The notes under the pieces are model-generated. The model was not told the origin of the DNA, ran no database searches, and saw nothing but the letters and a program-made list of their open reading frames with translations. A DNA stretch of 64,000 nucleotides from Zygaena filipendulae (taxonomy: Eukaryota; Arthropoda; Insecta; Lepidoptera; Zygaenidae), in the NCBI GenBank assembly GCA_907165275.2, contig OU015651.1, positions 13,414,501-13,478,500 on the forward strand. The letters are read 5' to 3'. The position numbers and the translations under genes were made by a program. Each line of letters starts with the position of its first letter. Position 1 is the stretch's first letter. This document shows, piece by piece, positions 56,406-64,000 of this stretch.

Positions 56406-56804
56406 GGGCATGTTGAGTAATTTTTATTTTTTAGTCCGTCTTATAGATTATAAAAAAATATTGGACACGTATTTTTTCTTTTTTTACGTAATCCAAAAAT
56501 AACGGCGATATATTGAGTTTAAATTTCGCGTGACGTCACTATTCTGACAGTTTGTATGGCGGTTTTAGCGGTTAGTGACGTCACGACCCCCTCATCCTAA
56601 ACTTTAATGCGCTTTATCTATGTATATTCTAATTTATTTGAAAAAGCAAAAAATAGAATAGAATAGAATAGAATAGAATAGAATAGAATAAAATTTATTT
56701 CTGCAAAACACACAAGAATAATAAACAATACGTGTCTATTGTTTTTTTATTTTCTAACTGACGGACTAATTAGAATTTTGATTTTCAAAAGTAGTCCACA
56801 TCCC
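56406..56804 (+). mobile_element. MITE family A with a nested insertion
   Basis: GGGCATGTTGAGTAATTTTT ... AGTAGTCCACATCCC. Body is split at AAAGCAAAAAATA by 56655-56730. Both TGACGTCA sites are intact. Confidence 0.78.
56655..56730 (-). mobile_element. Tiny retroposed tail with (TATTC)n inside the MITE
   Basis: Minus strand: TTATTATTCTTGTGTGTTTT GCAGAAATAAATTTTATTC then TATTC repeats (7-8 units). Flanked by AATA on both sides. It looks like a 3' truncated retroelement tail ending in pentamers. Confidence 0.5.
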
Positions 56805-57759
56805 TAATATCTTTCGCGAACAGTTGTTTGTATTAATGGAGTACCTATATACCTTGAATAGTTTATAATAATTATAAATTGAAATTTAGTTAAGTTTTCA
56901 TTTCACCGATCCAATCTACAGTGCCTTGCCTTCGTTGTGCGCTGTTTCATTACAGAATATAAGAGCTTATATACTCATCAAGAACCCACACTTTCAGCTA
57001 CAATAAAGGTCGAAATTAGCTTAACACTACATACTAGATAGTCGTCTATTCTCTGTGAGATTCAAAATATTTTATAAAAGTTTTAAAACTACGTGAGGCG
57101 CAAACCAAACAATCTTTCCATATAAATAAAATTAAAGTGTCTATTTGTAATTGCTGTTTGTAAATAATTCATTATTAGATTGGTATTGTTTCTTGTGATA
57201 ATCATAGCCTAGCCTAAGTCGACGTTAATTACAAAATCAAAAGTGTCGGTCTATTGTATTTTGAGCTGTGTTAATAGCATATCATAGCAAGCAGGTAACT
57301 AGTTCTAACATTTAATTTCATGTTAGGAATAAATACGCAAAAATTAAAACATAGGTTTTACTTTTAAAAAAAAGCTCTTTTCGTGTTCTGCCTACGTTAT
57401 AAGAGGAATAATTTCAGATCCACTGACATTGATGCAAGTAATGATGAAGTTTTAAATGTATCAACGTATACCTAGATCTGGTGCTTTCACAAAATCAGCA
57501 GGGCAATTATGTAACTTATGTTATATCATATTATTTCAGTTTCAATCAGAAAAATTGCGATTTTGTGATTAATTAATCATGTTTAGACAGCTTTAACTTT
57601 GAAGTGTGTTTATTTTTGATGCTAGATGTTGTAGGTGTCATAACGTCCATATTGTAATCTCAAAACCACCATGCTTTTGATTGAAACCGAAAAATTATAG
57701 AAACAAAAGTTACATAATAGCCCCTCTGATCACGTTATTATTAACGCGTATAACATTAA

Positions 57760-57960
57760 CTAGTGGTTCCCCGCAGTTTCACGCGCGGTAATTTTAAAGT
57801 TCTCGAGGGAATTCCTGGATAAAAAGTACCCTATGTCCTTCTCTGTACCCCTAAAAACGTGCATGCAAAATTTCTTGATGATCGGTGGAGCCGTTAAGGC
57901 GTAAAAGCGTTACAAACTAACGAACAAACTCACTTTCGCATTTATAATATTAGTAAAGGA
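57760..57960 (-). mobile_element. Helitron-like element, full-length (201 bp)
   Basis: A|CTAGTGGTTCCCCGCAGTTT ... GGATAAAAAGTACCCTATGT CC ... GATCGGTGGAGCCGTTAAGG CG ... TTTATAATATTAGTAAAGGA|T. Confidence 0.72.
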
Positions 57961-58693
57961 TTTTTATACATCTATTTTTGGTATTAAAAGTAGGTGTGTA
58001 GGTACCTATTTTAAAAGTAATGGCTTCACATACGGTAAGAATTTGGAGAATAGGTACCTTCATATTTTACCTGTACTTCATTCGTATTAAAAGAAGATAA
58101 TTTTCTATTACCCATCTCATCTACAAAAGACCTACAAAAGTCCAAGTAATTAATTCCTTATTGTCAAAGAGGAATGAATGCACGCTAGTAATTAAAAATA
58201 TCCAATTAAGAATTCTCATGTCATTACCCCGAAAGGCTTATTGTATTAGAGAACCCAATATTGTGATGTTTTTCATACGGATGCGGGATGCTAACGGTTT
58301 TACTCGTGCGTTTATCCAACCTTTAAAAATTAAGAAGATAACAGAAGATCGAGTACTTTACCTTTTAGTGAACATGATGAACTTTTAACATAAAAGACAT
58401 TGTGCATCATGCTACCAGCGAATTTAATGACACTAATTTTAGTTATTAATAAAACATGCACTTATTAAACACAAACACAGCCTATCCGCGTTTATCCGCT
58501 CAAAAAAATATTCAAAACAAATCCGATTCATAAAAAATTAAATAAAATCGACACGGTAATTTTTAATCATATTTTATCAGATTAATTTAAAATTAAGTCC
58601 GAAACACGTCCGCACGGGAGCTTGACCGCGCGGTGACTGAAAATGAAAATGTTTTTCGAATTTCGAACCTTATTTATATACATACCTACTTAC

Positions 58694-58778
58694 TGTTTTC
58701 AGAGCAGATTGTATGTGGCGCTCCAGGCAGTGCTTCCACTTGTTCATAGATGGCACTGTTCGTAAATTCTTGCACGTC
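58694..58778 (-). CDS. Candidate exon flanked by splice sites, function unknown
   Basis: Minus strand acceptor attttttcacag at 58779 and donor A|GTAAGT at 58693. The 85-nt segment is open in two frames: DVQEFTNSAIYEQVEALPGA PHTICSEN and TCKNLRTVPSMNKWKHCLER HIQSALKT. The plus strand is also possible (acceptor tactgttttcag at 58702, weak donor at 58781; ADCMWRSRQCFHLFIDGTVR KFLHVL). It could be an exon of an unseen gene, a 5' UTR exon of neuroligin (same strand, 38 kb upstream) or chance. Confidence 0.3.
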
Positions 58779-59206
58779 CTGTGAAAAAATAAGGATTTTT
58801 TTCATCTGATGTGGACAATGGAGTGCTAAAGGCTATTTTATCCCAATACGTAGCGGAGGTCCCGAGATTTCGGCCAACAACAAGCACCTAGTAAAAAACA
58901 CAGACTTATACCGAGAAAATTTTTAAAATATTTCTAAACTTATCGAAGTGAATAATGTGAATGTAGAAAAGATTTGGGAATGCTTTCCAAAAAGCTTTTG
59001 AAACCAAATCTTTTAATCTGTATGTACCTAATCCGAACATACATAAAAGCTTTATAATTTTAATGTTATTTTTATTAGAACCCTCTCTATTGAGATTAAG
59101 TATTTATATTTAAAATATTTATTTAAAAAGAAATTTGCTGTTTACTATTAAATAAAATTTTGAAAGAAGACAATTATGAGAAATGCGGCGAAATGATTAT
59201 AATTAT

Positions 59207-59262
59207 TGCAAAGGGCTACGAGTGTGCTACGAACGTGCTACGAGGGTGCTACGAATATTTTT
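59207..59262 (+). repeat. 11-bp tandem repeat TGCTACGA(G/A)NG
   Basis: GCTACGAGTG TGCTACGAACG TGCTACGAGGG TGCTACGAA. Confidence 0.75.
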
Positions 59263-59557
59263 AAAGTTCTTGAAAGAAAATAAAGGTTATAAAAAGTAGT
59301 ACCTACTATTCGGTTATCCGTAATAATTCTATATATAATGTAAACGTAAAATTGCATAAGTAAACGTTACTTTGTAAAATAACGGTAATGTTGAAAAAAA
59401 TCTGAAAATCGAATATATGGAAGATAAATCGGTAGTATCAGTACCATTCTACTCTGCTGTGCCAACAGTTTCGTCAGGGCCAACCTCTTCAACGCCAATC
59501 GTTTACAATCGAACGGTTTTTACAATTTTACGGTGACATAATATTATAAAGAGTTAA

Positions 59558-59755
59558 AGTTTTTAGTTTGTGACGTTGTAGGGTAGGGGATAATCTCTGG
59601 ATCTACTGAACCGGTTTTTAATATTTATTTTTTTGCATTCACGTTTTTAGTGGTACAGACAAGGACAAACCTAGTACCTAGGGTCCATTTTCACGAAATT
59701 TCCGCGGGAACTCCGAAATTGACGTGGGTAAAACCGCATAAAATCTTGCGTTGTT
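59558..59755 (+). mobile_element. Helitron-like element, decayed
   Basis: ATAATATTATAAAGAGTTAA, TTTGTGACGTTGTAGGG, ACGAAATTTCCGCGGGAACT CCGAAATTGACGTGGGTAAA ACCGC. Same subfamily as 10630. Confidence 0.5.
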
Positions 59756-59789
59756 AAGAGGTTCAGAAAATTAACATAAATACTTACTT

Positions 59790-59915
59790 TTACTACTACT
59801 TACTTCACTTTACTTTACTTTTTTTACTTTTACTTTTACTTTTTTGGTACTTTTTATCCCGGAGTTTCCGCGGGAACTCCGAAATTAATTCGAGTGGAAC
59901 AGCTGCAGCTGGTTG
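59790..59915 (+). repeat. (ACTTT)n-rich tract joined to a Helitron hairpin fragment
   Basis: CTTTACTTTACTTT / TTTTACTTTTACTTTTACTT, then GGTACTTTTTATCCCGGAGT TTCCGCGGGAACTCCGAAAT. Confidence 0.6.
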
Positions 59916-60568
59916 ATAAGTTTAATCTTATAAATGAAAACATAGGTAGCATCATAATTGTAATAACCTACATTAAACATTTTACGACTGAACTCAATTT
60001 GCAAAAGTAATTAAGATTATTTTAAGAGCAAAAATTGTTATTTATTTTTAATTACAAAATTGGTTCCACTGCGCACTTCGACACTTTAAACAAATATAGT
60101 CCATAGCGCTTGCCATTTGTAATAATACAGAACTGGAAGAAAAGCTATCTATCTTTCGACAAGCCGGCAATGTTGCTAGCAGCACTCCTGAGTCTAGTCT
60201 AGTGCTTGCCTAGTTCTTAGTTCGTCCAACTTCGAGCCATAATGGTAACACGTTGGCATTAATTGGAAATTTCTTCGTCTGGAAATTCTTCGAAGTTTCC
60301 CGTTTCATCGGTTTTTGGTGCAATTGTTTTTTAATTGAAACGCCAATTATAAGATGAGTATATGAATTCCGCATATGTATTTTTAAACTATTATTACCAT
60401 TAAAATAATAATCAAAAGAATTTGGCGCTTTTTATTTAGAGAATTAGCTCTATTTTTTTCTGCGTTTTTGAAATGCAGTTGTTTTGATTTTATTTTTAAT
60501 ATGACGTGTAAAAATGATGAGAGTTTTAGTTATGATTAAATATTCTTGATTAATAATATAGAATCCAT

Positions 60569-60759
60569 ACCTACTAACAGTTAATATAGGTAACACTGTC
60601 TGTTTGGTATCTTTTCACGCCATAACTAGGTACTCGACCGATATAATCAACAAATTTTGCATACACGTACAGAAAAGGACATAGGGTAAGTACTTTTTGT
60701 CCCGTAACTCCGACGAGAACTTCAAAATTAACGCGGATGAAACCATGAGGAGCAGCTAG
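60569..60759 (+). mobile_element. Helitron-like element, near full-length
   Basis: A|TCCATACCTACTAACAGTTA ... CGATATAATCAACAAATTTT GCATACACG ... CGCGGATGAAACCATGAGGAGCAGCTAG|T. Confidence 0.6.
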
Positions 60760-60836
60760 TATAAAATATATAACTTTTGCTTTCCGAATATTTTATTTGA
60801 TAAATAACTTCTATTTTAACCAACACCGCGTTCCAG

Positions 60837-60945
60837 GGTTTTCAGTGGCGCCGTAAATCAAAGTTCAACAATACGATAGTGGATCTTCCCCTCACAATAC
60901 TCGAGGTGCTGACGTGGAACCGAATTCTGGCATCATCTTTATTGG
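60837..60945 (+). CDS. Candidate exon with C2-domain-like reading (ferlin-like?)
   Basis: Plus strand. Acceptor accgcgttccag at 60836; donor G|GTACAAG at 60946 (weak). Open in phase 0 for 36 codons: GFQWRRKSKFNNTIVDLPLT, ILEVLTWNRILASSLLG. The pattern FxW...LEV.T.N....SxLLGT resembles the middle of a ferlin C2A domain (FRW...LEIQVFN...SNKLIGT). No partner exon was found in the window, so it would belong to a gene running off the right edge. Family match is by eye only. Confidence 0.35.
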
Positions 60946-61379
60946 GTACAAGTTACAAGAGTACGCGGTAAACTTCTAAAGTAACCCACTAATTAGTATT
61001 TTGTGGATAGCCACCGTAATGTTAACAATGAAAGCTAAACTACGTCCGAACCTTACTGTACTGTACTGTAACTTCTGCACCTATAAAGACTTCATTTGGT
61101 TTTTGAAACTAAATAACATATTTTTGTATGACTTGTTGTCGATTTAATCAATAATAATGTAAAACTTCATACCCTGTTATTATTATGATAACCTCAAAAG
61201 AAATCCACATAAAGAGTTAGGAGGGAGCTCAGATATTAACGCGCCACACCATTTTTTTGTGTATTTTTCAAAGTTCATTAACAATTACAACTGAGCCTAC
61301 ACGTCGGTTTCACTGACATCTTTAGAAGCTAGAGTTTTATTAGTCTTAAAAATTACGTATTTTTCTTCCCTGTTGGTCG

Positions 61380-61652
61380 GTTATAAAAGTATCGCTTCAG
61401 CTTATATTCTGCAACATGACAAAGCTCACAAAATTACACAGTTCACTCGTTTATAGTGAAACTAACCTTATCACTCTAAGAATAACATTCAAAAACGTGG
61501 TTGCGGTAAAATTTGTGCGGCCAAAATGGATTTCACACGAGTTATCTCGCGACAGAGGTGTGAGATATATGGAATATGTAAATAACAGTGATTACAAGAT
61601 TACTGATGCCCGCGCTTTCAAGAACGATAAAGGTAATTTCCATTATACTTAG
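61380..61652 (+). CDS. Small ORF behind a TATA-like box, unrecognised
   Basis: TTATAAAAG at 61381-61389, ATG at 61416, 78 codons to TAG (MTKLTKLHSSLVYSETNLIT ... ARAFKNDKGNFHYT). The TATA box is only ~34 bp from the ATG, so a real leader would be very short. AAAG|GTAATT at 61632 is an alternative splice donor, which would make this a first exon of 72 codons. No signal peptide and no family recognised. Confidence 0.25.
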   Translation, partial: VIKVSLQLIFCNMTKLTKLHSSLVYSETNLITLRITFKNVVAVKFVRPKWISHELSRDRGVRYMEYVNNSDYKITDARAFKNDKGNFHYT

Positions 61653-61659
61653 AAAATGA

Positions 61660-62545
61660 GCAGACATTTTTGTTTATATATAGTTTCAATAGTATAAAAA
61701 AAGTTATAGTATAAAAATGGGACCATGGGACCTACAAAAAAAAATATAGGTACCACGTTAAAATTAATGCTTCTATTCGTCACAGACTCATAGCGCAATT
61801 TGACAGTACAATTTTGCTGTGAATGTTGAATTCTAACACCGACCGCCACTAAGCACAGTGGCCGGCTCCAGCGGGTGAGGTCGCACCCTGTGACGTCACG
61901 CGACAGGTCCCCATTTATCAATGTTATTTGCGAGCATTTGAACAACCGCTCATTCGGATTATTAGCGATAAATTTTGTAGTGTGCTAGGTAACCCCTTTT
62001 TTGATGAATAGCGTGTAGTGTGCTGATATATTATGTTAAATCATTCATAAACAGACAACATTCTGTTACCTACCTTGTAGAAAATCTATAATTATTGAAA
62101 ATTTAAATTCAGTAAACATCAGAAAATACACTGTGGTAGATAAAATGCTATTGAGTACATTCGCCGATCATAATTATAATGCTATAACTTTGCTGCAATA
62201 AATAAAAACATCTTTATCTTTCCAGAATTTACATTATCACAGTTTTTATTTAAACATAGATAGTTATTAAATACAGATGACTGACCATAAGTTTGTATAA
62301 AGATAACATTATAAAACTAGATAATATGTACGATGCGTAACTTCTCTTTTCCGAAATTTCTTAATTCTGTTTTGTTTTATCAGCTACCTATAGGAGAGCA
62401 TAATTTTTAAAACTCTGAACTGCTAACTGCTAACCTGAGTTCAATTTTGAAATTGAAACAACTTTTATCTGGACTAACATATATGTTTATAAAAAATTCT
62501 GCACTTAATTCACAATTTTATTTTTTACTTTCAAGCTATAAAATA
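61660..62545. other. Intergenic, nothing assigned
   Basis: GC patch GTGGCCGGCTCCAGCGGGTG with CCCTGTGACGTCACGCG at 61858-61905. No gene recognised. Confidence 0.35.
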
Positions 62546-62549
62546 TTTA

Positions 62550-63009
62550 GGGTAAAACCAGGATAGTTGCCCTGGGGGTATAGTTGCCCCGATCGTAATT
62601 ACTCAAGTTTCGCAGATGAATCGCGTGCTATTTTATTTATCTATCAAAAGACTTTCCAACTACTATTAAGTGGACCGCGTCTCATGTCTCTGTGCGATTG
62701 CATGGGAACGCAAGGTGCGATCAAAGATTTTTCGGGTAGATGCCTTGTTTCCCGTCGGGTCGTCCATCCTAAACGTAATTTATATGGACTTGGCAACTAT
62801 CCCATATATGGGATAGATGTCACAAAAAGTAGAGGTCCGTAGAAATTGCTAATACTCTGGAAATTTCAAAGATAATGTCTTTTAAATTTAATAAATTCGT
62901 AGATAAAGAACCAAAGTACTTGCCAGTTTAAAAAATAAGATATTTTGATTTTTGTACTGGGAGATATAAAATGATTTCAAAAAGTGTGGCAACTATCCGG
63001 GTTTTACCC
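62550..63009. mobile_element. TIR element GGGTAAAACC(A/C)GGATAGTTGCC, TA target (460 bp)
   Basis: Ends GGGTAAAACCAGGATAGTTG / CAACTATCCGGGTTTTACCC, one mismatch over ~22 bp, flanked by TA. This fits Tc1/mariner-pogo type MITEs. A 91-codon frame (62567-62842) fills the left half but has no transposase motif. Confidence 0.7.
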
Positions 63010-63106
63010 TAGTGTTTTAGTTCCCCTACTGGAAATCAAACCCACAAGTTGGGCACGGAAACCAGTCGTTTTATTTTTTTACTGTCAGATAAACAGCTGT
63101 TAGTCC

Positions 63107-63338
63107 ACTCAGACCAAATAAAAACTAAAGACGGGACGTCTCGAACAACGAAGTGAAGCCGGTTGCGTATGCACTATGCATGTGGTGCTTAGGAAAGTGC
63201 CACGACGATTCCCAGGTATGGTGTCTTTTTCTTGTAAGTGTGTGCGTGTTTCTGTGTACGTGCACGGCGTGTTGTCTTTTTTCTGGCTTCACTTGTTTGT
63301 TCAACGCGTTCCGTCGTTAGTTTTTATTTGGTCTGAGT
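63107..63338. mobile_element. TIR element ACTCAGACCAAATAAAAACTAA (232 bp)
   Basis: 22-bp perfect inverted ends (63107-63128 and 63317-63338) that continue imperfectly (GACGG(G/A)ACG, AGTGAAGCC) to nearly 50 bp. GTGTGTGCGTGTTTCTGTGT in the middle. Class not assigned. Confidence 0.7.
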
Positions 63339-63339
63339 T

Positions 63340-64000
63340 AAAGTCCAGATGAAAGTTGTTTCAAACGACCAATCTGTAAGCGCCTCTACACATTGCACTA
63401 ATTGCACTAATTACGTACCGTTAGCGCTAATGTCTCGAAAGCTCAAACCGGCTTACACTCATGCCCCATAGGACGCAGCACTCTCCTAACACAATTATAA
63501 ATGTACAACACAAAAGCAAAACATCCTAATACACATGGGATATAACGTTAATTACCCAAACTCACTTGTTTGATTTATACGGATTGTTATCAGTAATTTA
63601 GTAACAAAACATCCCCCTAATGTCATATAAACACGGTAGCTGAAAGCAAACATCGTATGACGTCACAACACGTGAGCAAAAATAACACGACATTAGTAGC
63701 GAGAATTTCCAAGCGACGCCTTACAACCCTTAATTTCTCTCCCCTAATGTGCCAGCGTCACCTTGTACATTTTTCAATTCAATAACCATCGCTAATTCTA
63801 AGACGTGAAGATTTAAATTGCACTGCAGTTTGTAAGTTGAAAAACTTTATATTGAAATTGAAGTTTTATTTGCTTATGCTTAAGGTGTAAATTGAATTGA
63901 ACAATGTTGCAACAGAGCCGTCGCACTCGCACTTTGCTATTGGTATTTGCATATTAAATTATCGCAATGGAACTATAAGTAGGTAGGTAATTAATCCTGC
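63340..64000. other. Intergenic, nothing assigned
   Basis: No gene or repeat recognised up to the window end. Confidence 0.4.

Noticed and set aside
61858..61905. GC-rich patch with TGACGTCA as a promoter
   Set aside because: No adjacent gene or initiator could be supported; a single CRE word is not enough.

Overview
This is a piece of an AT-rich insect genome, almost certainly a butterfly or moth (Lepidoptera). The main evidence is the repeat content: many short Helitron-like elements with an A|TC...CTAG|T end structure and a GC-rich 3' hairpin (inferred to be the non-autonomous lepidopteran Lep1-type group), tRNA-derived SINEs with an (AAT)n tail, a GGCCAAGTGCG...GGAACC repeat, and GGTACCTA-rich spacer DNA. 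The single well-supported gene is an insect neuroligin.

Neuroligin (minus strand, 20607 down to 4576). Ten coding exons join through consensus splice sites into one open frame of 3264 nt (1087 residues plus stop). The protein has a hydrophobic signal segment, an unusually Asn/Asp-rich N-terminal stretch, a catalytically dead type-B carboxylesterase fold (Gly in place of the nucleophile Ser), a stalk, one membrane helix near residues 877-903, and a 184-residue cytoplasmic tail ending in MRV. The exon carrying the start opens with a splice acceptor, so at least one 5' UTR exon lies further upstream. Two short uORFs precede the start. Poly(A) signals lie about 100 and 210 bases past the stop.

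Introns hold much of the interesting repeat structure: a head-to-head pair of GGGCATGTTGA-type MITEs (intron 8), a MITE with perfect 24-bp ends inside a degraded retroelement tail (intron 9), and two inverted copies of another MITE on either side of the 201-nt, frame-preserving exon 4.

Downstream of the gene (1-4300) there are only decayed Helitron copies in AT-rich DNA. Upstream (20.6-64 kb) there is no strongly supported gene. This part is a mosaic of repeats: a perfect 595-bp TTTCA microsatellite (21385-21979); SINEs at 22.3, 27.4 and 41.0 kb; a 4200-bp compound element with 446-bp near-identical inverted ends and ~660-bp internal tandem repeats (30768-34967); a jockey/CR1-like LINE C-terminus (40.3 kb); a 100-bp x 11 satellite containing CACGTG palindromes just before a Helitron 3' end (49.7-50.87 kb); and several TIR elements at 41.9, 62.6 and 63.1 kb. 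Weak gene signals at the far end are an exon-like segment with C2-domain flavour (60837-60945, +), a splice-flanked open segment near 58.7 kb and a small ORF behind a TATA-like box at 61416. They may belong to a neighbouring gene or to unseen 5' exons.

All calls were made by reading the sequence. No database search was run, so family names for repeats are inferences from end structure.
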